Source: DASUPK01 sp963843085
Lineage (GTDB): Bacteria; Actinomycetota; Thermoleophilia; Solirubrobacterales; 70-9
Assembly: GCA_963843085.1 (NCBI GenBank)
Contig: CAWJJG010000001.1
Location: 248,001-312,000 of the forward strand
Direction of reading: 5' to 3'
DNA length: 64,000 nucleotides
A program made the translations under genes and the position numbers. Under the pieces are notes generated by a model. That model had not been told where the DNA came from. It made no database searches and was given only the letters and a program-made list of their open reading frames with translations. Numbering within the stretch: the stretch's first letter is position 1; each line of letters opens with the position of its first letter. Below are positions 1-7,439 of the stretch, piece after piece.

Positions 1-125
1 GGCGAGGAAGTAACGTCTCCGGAGGAAGGGGCGGTCCGGTCACTCAGCTCGCCGGCCAGCCTGTCGGCCGCCGCGAGCGCGTGCTCCACTCGCTCCGGAA
101 AATGGGGAATTCCCTGCGTTGGCAT
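1..125 (-). CDS. Possible 5' end of a leftward gene running off the window
   Basis: A leftward frame opens with ATG at 125 and stays open to the window edge (about 41 codons, beginning MPTQGIPHFPERVEHAL). A promoter-like TACGAT hexamer lies 44 bases upstream at 169-174, with the ATCCGCAATTT motif 21 bases beyond it. No domain can be recognised in so short a piece and the ribosome-binding site is weak. The promoter arrangement, shared with the LPFTG gene at 4901-5257, is the main reason to list it. Confidence 0.3.
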   Translation of the reverse strand, partial: MPTQGIPHFPERVEHALAAADRLAGELSDRTAPSSGDVTSS

Positions 126-168
126 TTCGTTTGACCATCGGCATTTGAGGGTGCCGAGCTGAGCAGGG

Positions 169-213
169 ATCGTACGGTCGCCAACCGCGGCTGACATCCG
201 CAATTTGTCGCAA
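169..213 (-). promoter_or_regulatory. Promoter-like TACGAT box with upstream ATCCGCAATTT motif
   Basis: Read leftward, an 18-base motif (plus-strand 196-213, ATCCGCAATTTGTCGCAA) is followed after exactly 21 bases by TACGAT (169-174). The same motif and the same 21-base spacing to TAGTAT occur at 5363-5407. Function as a promoter or activator site is inference from the repeated spacing. Confidence 0.35.
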
Positions 214-268
214 GCCTGGCGGTGCGGCCCGCGCTTGGACGCATCGACAGGGGACGGACGGTCGTCGC

Positions 269-1252
269 TCATACGGGTCTGAAGCTCATGGCCACCGCGT
301 CCGTCGTACGTCTCGCCTCCGCCGAGGACGGCTTGCCCAATCGCGTGAGGATCAGATAGCTGTACCCGCCGGCCACGAGGACGGTGGCCGACTCGGTCCC
401 GCCCGGATATGTGACCCGTACGCTCCGGGCCTTCCTGCCGCCCGTTTCGGTGCGTCCGACGGCCGCGACACGCGCCCCCGGATGTCGCTGGAGAAGGAAC
501 GCCCTCGAAGCCCGCGCGAGCTCGGTATCCGACCGTGCCCCCTGCTCGTAGTAGACCTGCACCTCAGCTCTTCCATTCGCGGCCAACAGGGTCACGGCTC
601 CTCCGTTCACCCCGGCGCTCCAGCCCCTCGGAACCCCGATGGAGACTCGGTCGGCGAGTCGTCGCTGGTCGAGCCTGGTCTTCTCATGCGGCGGCCTCGA
701 TTGCCGCTTGGCCGACGGCGCCGGAGCGGTGGGAGTTGCCGTGCTTGGCGGCGGCGCGGTGGGGGTCCCCGAGTTGGCCGACTCGCCACCGGGAACCGAT
801 CCGTGATCGGAACCGCCGCCGCCGGATGCGATCGCGAGGACGATCAGGACGAGCGCACCTCCGATCAGCCCGGCGATCAGGCCGGGTAGCCAGCTGCGCC
901 AGTTGATCGATTGGGCTCCGGAATCCCTTCGCCGGGGCTCGCCCTTCTTCCTCGGCGCTGCACTTCTCGCGGATCCTTTCTGGTCGTTCGATGGCGGTCC
1001 CTCTGTCGCACGCTTCCTCCTCGCCGTCCGCTGCGACGAGCTCCGGGACGCCGGCTGATCCACGATCAGCTCCTCATCGGACGCAGCCGGGTATTCGATC
1101 GACTGTCTGCACCCGCCGCAGATGACCCGAACGATCGACCCGGCGGAGTCCTCCCGGCGCTGGACCTCGAAACCCCCGCCACAATCCTCATGCTCGGCGA
1201 GGAAGGTCGAAAGACCCCTCCTGCTGAGCTTTTCCACCCCCGGGTCTCCCAC
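269..1252 (-). CDS. Zinc-ribbon, single-TM protein with extracellular PsbP/DUF1795-like domain
   Basis: 327 residues. The N-terminus carries a zinc-ribbon-like HxxC...CxxC arrangement (His21, Cys24, Cys45, Cys48). A basic, Ser/Arg-rich linker follows, then one hydrophobic segment near residues 118-140 (LPGLIAGLIGGALVLIVL), a Pro/Thr/Ser-rich spacer, and a compact C-terminal domain (about 205-327) with the pattern 'VSIGVPRGWSAG...VTLLAANGRAEVQV...SYLILTRL'. That pattern resembles the lipoprotein-type PsbP/DUF1795 fold. Predicted topology is cytoplasmic zinc ribbon, membrane helix, extracytoplasmic domain. It is divergent from the sortase gene. The exact role is unknown; the family resemblance is by eye and tentative. 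Confidence 0.7.
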   Translation of the reverse strand: MGDPGVEKLSRRGLSTFLAEHEDCGGGFEVQRREDSAGSIVRVICGGCRQSIEYPAASDEELIVDQPASRSSSQRTARRKRATEGPPSNDQKGSARSAAPRKKGEPRRRDSGAQSINWRSWLPGLIAGLIGGALVLIVLAIASGGGGSDHGSVPGGESANSGTPTAPPPSTATPTAPAPSAKRQSRPPHEKTRLDQRRLADRVSIGVPRGWSAGVNGGAVTLLAANGRAEVQVYYEQGARSDTELARASRAFLLQRHPGARVAAVGRTETGGRKARSVRVTYPGGTESATVLVAGGYSYLILTRLGKPSSAEARRTTDAVAMSFRPV

Positions 1253-1485
1253 TACGTCAACCTACCGGTCGGCCGCAAGACGGGACCCGGCGGGTCCGCG
1301 CGGGGGCGTATCCCCGCGGCCCGTCGCGGTGCTTCTCGTGCGCCAGTCCCTTGTTCCGACTTCCAGCGGTTATCTCTTCCCTACGTGTCCAGAGCCACCC
1401 CCTGGGGCACGATACAGCCGACCCCGGGCCCTGCGCCTCGCTGAGCGTGGTGGCTGGTTTGGCCAACGATGCGAGAATCCACACC

Positions 1486-2184
1486 GTGCGCCGCCTTCTT
1501 CACATCGGCTCGATCATGCTGATCACCGCCGGGGTCTTGGTCCTCGCGGACGCAGGGCTCACGCTGGTCTGGCAGGAACCGCTCTCAGCTGCCTATGGCG
1601 CGTTCAAGCAGGGCCAGGCGGCGGACCAGCTGAATCGGCTCGAATCGCAATATCCGACCGCCGCCGACCTGCAGGCGATCAAGGACGTACCGGGGAGCCC
1701 CGCCAGGGCGAGGGTCCTGGCCGACCGCTTCGAGCCCCACCTCCAGGAGGGCCACGCAATCGGGCGAATCAAGATTTACCGCATCGGGCTCAACATCGTC
1801 GTGATCCAGGGGACCGATACGGCGTCGCTGGAGAAGGGGCCCGGGCACTACAGGAACACGCCGATCCCCGGGCAACCGGGCACTGTCGCCATCGCCGGGC
1901 ACCGGACGACCTACCTGGCGCCGTTTCGCCACATCGACGAGATCCAGAACGGCGACGAGATCCGGGTCGAGATGCCCTACGCCGCCTTCACCTACACGGT
2001 CCAGAGGCATCAGATAGTCGACCCAAGCGACGTGGGGATCATCAAGCCAGTGGGCTACCCCCAGCTCGTGCTGACAGCCTGTCACCCGCCCTACAGCGCG
2101 GCCCAGCGCTACGCGATCTTCGCCAAGCTCACCAGGATCGACACCTTCGACGTCACCGGCGAGGGTCGTTGGTCCGCTCCGTAG
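1486..2184 (+). CDS. Class E sortase
   Basis: Sortase transpeptidase, expected to cleave an LPXTG-like sorting signal and attach the protein to the cell wall. With the GTG start at 1486 it has 232 residues: an N-terminal membrane anchor (LHIGSIMLITAGVLVL), then the sortase barrel with catalytic His139 (AGHRTTY), Cys199 (LTACHPPYSA) and Arg208 (AQRY). The TxxCHP...QRY signature is typical of class E enzymes. The frame is open further upstream, with alternative starts at GTG 1447 and ATG 1351, but the region before the anchor looks non-coding. Two small LPFTG proteins downstream (2926-3270, 4901-5257) are the obvious candidate substrates. Confidence 0.9.
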   Translation: MRRLLHIGSIMLITAGVLVLADAGLTLVWQEPLSAAYGAFKQGQAADQLNRLESQYPTAADLQAIKDVPGSPARARVLADRFEPHLQEGHAIGRIKIYRIGLNIVVIQGTDTASLEKGPGHYRNTPIPGQPGTVAIAGHRTTYLAPFRHIDEIQNGDEIRVEMPYAAFTYTVQRHQIVDPSDVGIIKPVGYPQLVLTACHPPYSAAQRYAIFAKLTRIDTFDVTGEGRWSAP

Positions 2185-2199
2185 CCGGGCGACAGCGCG

Positions 2200-2700
2200 T
2201 CAAAGGCTAAGGCTCTCGAGGATCGCCTCAGCGTTCTCGAGCCCGAGCCCGTCGCGCATCAGATCAAGCAACTCCTCGCGGCTGCTTCCGGTGATCGCCA
2301 TCCCGGTGATCATGAGGCGCGCTCCATCCGATATCTCCAGGTTGTTCGCGGTGCGCTGGATCTCGGTTCTGTTCTCGATCAGCTCAGTTGCGGTCCGCTC
2401 GTTCGCCGGCGCGAATCGCCGCGGTCCTGGCGGAGGCGACGCGCTGACCGGGAGCTGAGATGCGACCTGGTCAAGCGAGGCGTTCAAGCGCTGTGCCCCA
2501 CGCCGGAGCTCCCGCGCCAGCTGCATCAGTTGATTGGCCTGATCGAGCAGCTCGGCCGCGTGCCTCTGCGCGTCCGTGGGCCTGTACCGCCCCTCGTCGG
2601 ACTCAGTGGCAGGCGGCTCGCGCCGCTCCGGGGACGGACCGGTACCTTCGGTCGGCACCTGACCTTCGCCACGGGCGGGATTTAGATCGGATTGTTTCAA
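2200..2700 (-). CDS. Hypothetical coiled-coil protein
   Basis: 166 residues, no signal peptide or membrane segment. The first ~45 residues are polar and disordered (Pro, Glu, Ser). A helical, Gln/Leu/Ala-rich stretch (HAAELLDQANQLMQLAREL) suggests a coiled coil. The C-terminal ~60 residues form a compact segment (TANNLEISDGARLMITGMAI then SSREELLDLMRDGLGLENA). Family not recognised. It converges with the sortase gene, 15 bases apart. A TAGTAT -10-like box at 2809-2814 matches those of the two LPFTG genes, so it may belong to the same regulon. Confidence 0.65.
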   Translation of the reverse strand: MKQSDLNPARGEGQVPTEGTGPSPERREPPATESDEGRYRPTDAQRHAAELLDQANQLMQLARELRRGAQRLNASLDQVASQLPVSASPPPGPRRFAPANERTATELIENRTEIQRTANNLEISDGARLMITGMAITGSSREELLDLMRDGLGLENAEAILESLSL

Positions 2701-2808
2701 TTGTTTGAACGCCCGAAGATCTGTATTCGACTTTCCCGTCCGCCGGTCTCTCGGACTGGTACATCTGCCTCCCAGGCAGGCGATCGGGTCGGCAGCGACC
2801 GGAGCGGC

Positions 2809-2814
2809 ATACTA
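2809..2814 (-). promoter_or_regulatory. TAGTAT -10-like box for the gene at 2200-2700
   Basis: Leftward TAGTAT about 95 bases before the start codon at 2700. The identical hexamer occurs at similar distances before the two LPFTG genes. No clear -35 element is seen. Confidence 0.35.
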
Positions 2815-2925
2815 GTCACCTCTCTTGGGACAGGTGCCGCTAAGGGCCTGGCATAGCGACCATTCCCTCCGTGCGAGGCGCTGGGCCATCGGTCCGGATG
2901 GAGGGCTACGGCTCGGTCGCGGCGG

Positions 2926-3270
2926 TCAGGTGCTGGGGCCGCGCGGTGCAGACAGCTTGCGGAGCACGAACCCCGAAGCGACCAGCGCCAGAGCGGTCCC
3001 GGCGACGACCACGAGGTCCATTCCCGTGAAGGGCAGCGTGCCGCTGCCGCCCTGGGCGGGGCTGTTGCTCGTGTTGGCCGCAACCGGCCCGCCGTCACCG
3101 CCCCCACCGCCGGTGGTGTTGGTTCCCTGAATCTGCGACTGGGGCTCGTACTGAGCCTCAGTCGGATTGGAAAGGCCATCTTGGGCAACCGCAGTAGCCG
3201 GTGCCATCAGGACGGCACAGGCTCCTACCGCGAGCACGACCCGAAAGTTTGAACGCCTGAATTTGAACAT
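2926..3270 (-). CDS. Small LPFTG-anchored surface protein (copy 1)
   Basis: 114 residues with a complete sortase-substrate architecture: basic N-terminus and signal peptide ending near AVAQ (residue 30), a short Gly/Thr/Asn-rich middle, LPFTG at 79-83, a hydrophobic helix (LVVVAGTALALVASGFVL) and a basic tail (RKLSAPR). The mature ectodomain is only about 50 residues, beginning with a block shared with the copy at 4901-5257 (SNPTxxQYEPQSQxQGT, then GPVAANTSNS). Likely substrate of the class E sortase at 1486. The short, conserved, glycosylatable-looking ectodomain suggests an anchor or carrier and not an enzyme; that is inference. Confidence 0.85.
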   Translation of the reverse strand: MFKFRRSNFRVVLAVGACAVLMAPATAVAQDGLSNPTEAQYEPQSQIQGTNTTGGGGGDGGPVAANTSNSPAQGGSGTLPFTGMDLVVVAGTALALVASGFVLRKLSAPRGPST

Positions 3271-3360
3271 CTCTGGTACCCGCCTTCTGTTCTGAGTCGT
3301 TTGCCTTCGGACCAGACAATGCGGGCCGGACTCGCCGCAAGGCCTCCCAAACGTTCGTCC

Positions 3361-3366
3361 ATACTA
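3361..3366 (-). promoter_or_regulatory. TAGTAT -10-like box for LPFTG copy 1
   Basis: Leftward TAGTAT about 90 bases upstream of the ATG at 3270, identical to the hexamer before LPFTG copy 2. An upstream CGCATT block is shared with copy 2 but with different spacing. Confidence 0.4.
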
Positions 3367-3391
3367 CTGGGTATATGCCGAAATGCGGCGT

Positions 3392-4885
3392 TTATCTGGT
3401 AACGGAGGGCGACGGCGAATCCGAGCGATAGGCGACGATGAAGCGCTCGTCGGGGCGATTGATCGGCTCCGGGACGAAGATTGCGGTCGCAGTCTCGGCC
3501 ATGATCAGCAGATCGAAGAACAGCGAGCGGCGCTTCAGGTAGTAGAGGTCGTGACAGAGCTTCCATGCCTCGCCGATGGGCGTGCCCGAGTATCCGCAGC
3601 GCACCGTCGCCCAGCCGGTGATTCCCGGCTTGAGCAGGTGGCGACGATCGTAGTAGGTGAACTCGGACTCGAGCGAACTGACGACCGCGGTAATCTCGGG
3701 CCGGGGACCCACCAGGCTCATGTCCCCCCTCAGGACCTGCCAGAGCTGCGGCAGCTCATTGACGTGTAGTCGCTGCAATATTCGACCGACCGAAGTCACC
3801 TTCTGGTCGGCCGGTCGGGGATCGGAGTCCGCATCCGCGGTTAGAGTGCGCAGCTTGAGCAACTCGAACTCCCGACCCCCCTCGCCGACCCTCGTTTGCC
3901 GGTAGAAGACCGGCCCGCCATCGCCGAGCTTCACCGCTGCCGCGGCGACCGCCACGAAAGGCGCCGCCAGCAGCGCGAGCGCACCCCCAAGAACGAGATC
4001 GAAGACCCGCTTAGAGGCCGGCCAGCTCCGCTTGTACTCTGGGTGGAGCATGTACTGGAACCAGGCCGAGGTGGTCGTGCCAAGAGGGACATGGGCCAAG
4101 AGCGTCTCGTAGAGCTGTCCCGACTCGATCAGGGTCACCGGTAGATCGAGACAGGCATCGGCGACCCGCTCGAAGACTTCCAATCGCGATGGCGCGTCCG
4201 CGACCGCAACCGACTCGTCTCCTTCTGCACTGCTGAGCGGCCCGAGCACGAGCAGCTCGACGCCATTGTCCAGGACTGTCTGTCGCAGCAGAACCAGGGA
4301 GCCGAGACAGCGGACCCCGGCTACGACCCCCTCGCTACATGAATGCTTGGGATCGATACACCCGATCACCTTGTAGCCGCGGACGCCGACGGCCTTGAGC
4401 TCAGCCTGCAGGCCCCGGGCGAACTCGTGAGATCCGATCACCGCCACGCGAACCTCGCGCTCGTTGCGGAACCCGTGGGTGATCCAGGCTCCGAGTCCGG
4501 TCACGACCCACGCCCCCAGAACCGGGGCGACCATGTGGGCCGGGGTAACCGCGGTCGTGGAACCGTCCGAGGCGCTGATCAATACGGCGGCCGCCGCCCC
4601 CAGGGGGGGAGCTAGCAGGTAGAGCAAGCCGGAGGCGAGTGGGATCAAATGGAACGGGTACCTGGGACGGCGCAGCAGCGTGACCGTCGTGAGCATGCAC
4701 ACGAAGACGAGTAGGCCCTGCCACTCCGAGTTGAGGTGGCTATACGCGATCAGGCCGCCGGCGACCGCCGGGGCCAGGCGCAGGGTCAGAAACTCGATCT
4801 TTCGCTGCGCACTGAGCCCGCTCAGGTACGGAAAACTGCTGCGTGCCTGAGTCACGTCTCGCATCTCGTGGGAGACGGCGGTCAC
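3392..4885 (-). CDS. Polyprenyl glycosylphosphotransferase (initiating sugar transferase)
   Basis: 497 residues. N-terminal half has several membrane helices (VAGGLIAYSHL, LVFVCMLTTVTLL, FHLIPLASGLLYLL) and a CoA-binding/Rossmann-like segment (REVRVAVIGSHEFARGL). The C-terminal bacterial sugar transferase domain starts near KRVFDLVLGGALALL and carries FYRQTRVG, FELLKLRT, NELPQLWQVLRGDMSLVGPRPE and LKPGITGW, the signature of the WbaP/ExoY/WcaJ family. It transfers a sugar phosphate from a nucleotide sugar to undecaprenyl phosphate, the first step of polysaccharide unit assembly. It lies between the two LPFTG genes, all leftward. Confidence 0.92.
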   Translation of the reverse strand: MTAVSHEMRDVTQARSSFPYLSGLSAQRKIEFLTLRLAPAVAGGLIAYSHLNSEWQGLLVFVCMLTTVTLLRRPRYPFHLIPLASGLLYLLAPPLGAAAAVLISASDGSTTAVTPAHMVAPVLGAWVVTGLGAWITHGFRNEREVRVAVIGSHEFARGLQAELKAVGVRGYKVIGCIDPKHSCSEGVVAGVRCLGSLVLLRQTVLDNGVELLVLGPLSSAEGDESVAVADAPSRLEVFERVADACLDLPVTLIESGQLYETLLAHVPLGTTTSAWFQYMLHPEYKRSWPASKRVFDLVLGGALALLAAPFVAVAAAAVKLGDGGPVFYRQTRVGEGGREFELLKLRTLTADADSDPRPADQKVTSVGRILQRLHVNELPQLWQVLRGDMSLVGPRPEITAVVSSLESEFTYYDRRHLLKPGITGWATVRCGYSGTPIGEAWKLCHDLYYLKRRSLFFDLLIMAETATAIFVPEPINRPDERFIVAYRSDSPSPSVTR

Positions 4886-4900
4886 CGCTTGTTCCCCAGA

Positions 4901-5257
4901 TTAGGCTCCGGGGGCCTTGGGACTTGACAGCCGGCGAAGCGCAAAGCCTGTCCCGATCAGTCCAGCCGCAACGATGGCCAGGACGATCACGTCCAGACCC
5001 GTGAACGGCAGTGAACCGACGTTCGAGTTGAGCCCCGAATTCGAGGTGTTCGCAGCAACAGGACCGTTCGAGCCGTCGTTCGAGCCGTTGGTGCTGGTGC
5101 CCTGAACCTGTGACTGGGGCTCATACTGGCTGGCCGTGGGGTTGGACAATGCATCCTGCGCCAAGGCCGTCGCCGGAGCGACCGCAACGGCGGTGATTAC
5201 CGCGAGAAGGGCAAGGCCCCCAAGTCGCTTAAGCGTGAACTTTCGCATGATTCTCAT
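4901..5257 (-). CDS. Small LPFTG-anchored surface protein (copy 2)
   Basis: 118 residues, paralogue of 2926-3270. Signal peptide (LGGLALLAVITAVAVAPATA, cleavage near ALAQ), conserved mature N-terminus (SNPTASQYEPQSQVQGT), Asn/Ser/Gly-rich spacer, LPFTG at 83-87, membrane helix and RRLSSPK tail. Upstream are a TAGTAT box (5363-5368), an ATCCGCAATTT motif (5390) and a leader of about 100 bases with a 9-bp hairpin. Probable sortase substrate. The conservation of a 17-residue block and of GPVAANTSNS between copies, against divergent linkers, implies that these short segments are the functional part. Confidence 0.85.
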   Translation of the reverse strand: MRIMRKFTLKRLGGLALLAVITAVAVAPATALAQDALSNPTASQYEPQSQVQGTSTNGSNDGSNGPVAANTSNSGLNSNVGSLPFTGLDVIVLAIVAAGLIGTGFALRRLSSPKAPGA

Positions 5258-5287
5258 CCTTTATCGGCACGGGGAGCATCAAGCTCG

Positions 5288-5322
5288 AGGGCCTCCCGGT
5301 CAAGCCCCCCGCAGGAGGCCCT
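5288..5322 (-). promoter_or_regulatory. Hairpin in the 5' leader of LPFTG copy 2
   Basis: AGGGCCTCC (5288-5296) and GGAGGCCCT (5314-5322) form a perfect 9-bp stem with a 17-base loop. It lies inside the predicted leader of the gene starting at 5257. No T-run follows in either direction, so a simple terminator is not convincing. A role in mRNA stability or translation is possible. Confidence 0.3.
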
Positions 5323-5362
5323 ATCCCCATCTGGGCCGGGGTTGACTCCCCTGTTCGCCTTG

Positions 5363-5407
5363 ATACTAGAAGGGGACTCGGCAATGCGAATCCGCAATTT
5401 CCCGTAA
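5363..5407 (-). promoter_or_regulatory. TAGTAT box with ATCCGCAATTT motif 21 bases upstream
   Basis: Leftward TAGTAT at 5363-5368, preceded after exactly 21 bases by ATCCGCAATTTCCCGTAA (plus strand 5390-5407). The same motif and spacing occur at 169-213. Confidence 0.4.
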
Positions 5408-5433
5408 TCCTGCTCCCCCATCGGGATTTTGGA

Positions 5434-7413
5434 CTAATGGCTACCAGCCAGGTGGTCCGTAACCTCGCGGATTTCGGGGCCCGTGGGGTTCAGCTTGCGT
5501 GCCCTATCCAGCGCCATACGGGCGCCGGCGGGATCGCTGCGCAGAAGAACCTTCGCCTTCTGCAGGTAAAGGAGCCAGTCATGCGGGCTTCGGTCGATGG
5601 CGTCGTCGATCGTTGAGAGCGCTCGTGCATCATCTCCTACCTGCAACGCAATCACAGACTCGGCCGCCAATGGGCGTGCGGTGAAGGGATTGAGGTCGGC
5701 GCCCCTGTTCAGGTCGTCATAGGCAGCCTGCGCATTCGACCGACCGGTCCGGATCCCCTGGTTCGTGTATCGGGCGCTGAGGAAGAAGGGGACCATAGTC
5801 AGAGCCAAGGCGAACGCCGTCAGGGCGAGGGCCATTCGCGCAGGCGAGTCTCCCTTCTCCTCCTCACCGCCCAGAGAGGGTGCAGCCGCGGCCCCCAGGG
5901 CGAACGGAACTGGGAGCGTGATCGCCGCATAGGACCAGAACCAGTCAACCGATGCATGCGCGAGCCAATACGCACTCAGAGCGAGGGCCCCGGCGGCCAG
6001 CGCGGCGGCAGACGATCCAAGCCGCCGGGCACGGACGACCGCCACCACGGATCCGAGTATGAACGCGAGGAACAGTAGGGCCCCCGGAAGGCCAAGCTCC
6101 GAGATCATGAGTATCTCGACGCTGTGCGGGTCCTCTGGCGTGGTCTGACTCCGACGGTGCTCGAGGTAGCTGGTCCGGAAGCCGCCCGCCCCGTCGCCAC
6201 GAAGCGGATGATCGACGAACTCGTCTAAGCCGACCCTCCAATAGTCCCCCCGCTCGGTCCGCACGTCCAGCCCGAAACGGCTGCCCTGGCCGATGAGGTT
6301 CGGGCTGGACTGGGTGAGCTCGTCGATGTGGCGGCTGACGAATCCGCCCGGGCCACCCTCAGTTCGGAGCAGAGCCACAAAGCCGGCCAGGACCACCAGC
6401 CCGACGCATGCGATCAGCCCCCAGCCGATGCCGGACCTGGCCCGTTCCGGCAGACGAAACCCGCGGCCCAGGCGAGCCGCGGCCAGTCCGACGGCGATGC
6501 TGAGCGCCGACGTCAGCGCCATCGCCACGCAGGCGTGATGAATGGGTGGGATCTCAGCAGCGGTGTTGCCGGCGTCCATCTGGAACACCTCCAAGAGCCA
6601 GGGGAGGGCGATTGCCGTCATCGCCGTGGCCATGCCGAGCCACCCGAGAACTCGCAGCCGCTCCGGGTGAGCCGCGACGAGGACGCCTATCGCAATTACG
6701 ATCGCGAAGACCGAGGCGCGGCTTTGCGCAAGCACTGAGAGCTCGACCATCAGGGTTGCGGACCCGAGCAGGACTCCCCGGAGACGCCAGTCGAGCTCGC
6801 GAGAAGTTGCGAGCACGATCGTCGGCATCAAGGCCATCAGAAAGAAGGCCGCCTCGCCATTCCTGTAGCCGATCGGGTAGCGGAGCGTGGCCTCGTTGTC
6901 GAGGAAGTCGAGCGAGTTAGTGCCGGTCCAGAGCACGATCAGGGTGAGCAAGCCGACCGCGGCGCCGGCGAACGCGAGCGGAGCGAGCGCCAACAGCTTT
7001 CGCCGTCCGAGTAGGAGCGACGACCAGACGCCGATAACGAACGCAGCCGCATAACCCACGGCTCTCTGCGCATCGCTCCATGGAATGTCCGGGATCGTGG
7101 ACCAGAGCCCGGAGATGAGGGTCCATGCGGCCAACCCGACCAACCCGAGGAACGCCACCAGCGTTGGTCCCCGCAGCACTCCCGGCAGCGGCACGAACAA
7201 CAGCAGGAGTCCCAGCACCGCCAGCAGCAGCATCGTGCCGGGCAGGAAGGTGACTTCGAAGTAGCCGCCACTTTTCCAGCCCCACCATGCGACTACGAGG
7301 CCGAAGAGACCCAGCGGCAGCGTGGCGATGATTTGCGCCCTGTCCGGGGCGCTCGATGACTCGCGCTCCATCGCCGCAACGTAGCCAACGGTGGCGACGC
7401 CAGTTGGTGTCAC
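5434..7413 (-). CDS. O-antigen ligase/polymerase family membrane protein with C-terminal TPR region
   Basis: 659 residues. Around a dozen hydrophobic segments, beginning IIATLPLGLFGLVVAWWGW. The Wzy_C/O-antigen ligase signature region includes a large extracytoplasmic loop with RGDYWRVGLDEFVDHPLRGDG, then EDPHSVEILMISELGLPGAL. The last ~100 residues form helical, TPR-like repeats (AAYDDLNRGADLNPFTARPL, ALSTIDDAIDRSPHDWLLYL). Predicted role: polymerising polysaccharide units or ligating them to an acceptor on the outer face of the membrane. Alternative start at ATG 7371, which would leave more room for a divergent promoter before the Wzc-like gene. The TPR tail may dock partner proteins. Confidence 0.88.
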   Translation of the reverse strand: MTPTGVATVGYVAAMERESSSAPDRAQIIATLPLGLFGLVVAWWGWKSGGYFEVTFLPGTMLLLAVLGLLLLFVPLPGVLRGPTLVAFLGLVGLAAWTLISGLWSTIPDIPWSDAQRAVGYAAAFVIGVWSSLLLGRRKLLALAPLAFAGAAVGLLTLIVLWTGTNSLDFLDNEATLRYPIGYRNGEAAFFLMALMPTIVLATSRELDWRLRGVLLGSATLMVELSVLAQSRASVFAIVIAIGVLVAAHPERLRVLGWLGMATAMTAIALPWLLEVFQMDAGNTAAEIPPIHHACVAMALTSALSIAVGLAAARLGRGFRLPERARSGIGWGLIACVGLVVLAGFVALLRTEGGPGGFVSRHIDELTQSSPNLIGQGSRFGLDVRTERGDYWRVGLDEFVDHPLRGDGAGGFRTSYLEHRRSQTTPEDPHSVEILMISELGLPGALLFLAFILGSVVAVVRARRLGSSAAALAAGALALSAYWLAHASVDWFWSYAAITLPVPFALGAAAAPSLGGEEEKGDSPARMALALTAFALALTMVPFFLSARYTNQGIRTGRSNAQAAYDDLNRGADLNPFTARPLAAESVIALQVGDDARALSTIDDAIDRSPHDWLLYLQKAKVLLRSDPAGARMALDRARKLNPTGPEIREVTDHLAGSH

Positions 7414-7439
7414 AATGGCGGACTCGCAGGGGAGGAGAC

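Noticed and set aside
44..244. 66-residue leftward open frame at the left edge
   Set aside because: Overlaps the more plausible frame starting at 125 and the promoter-like motif; no codon or motif support.
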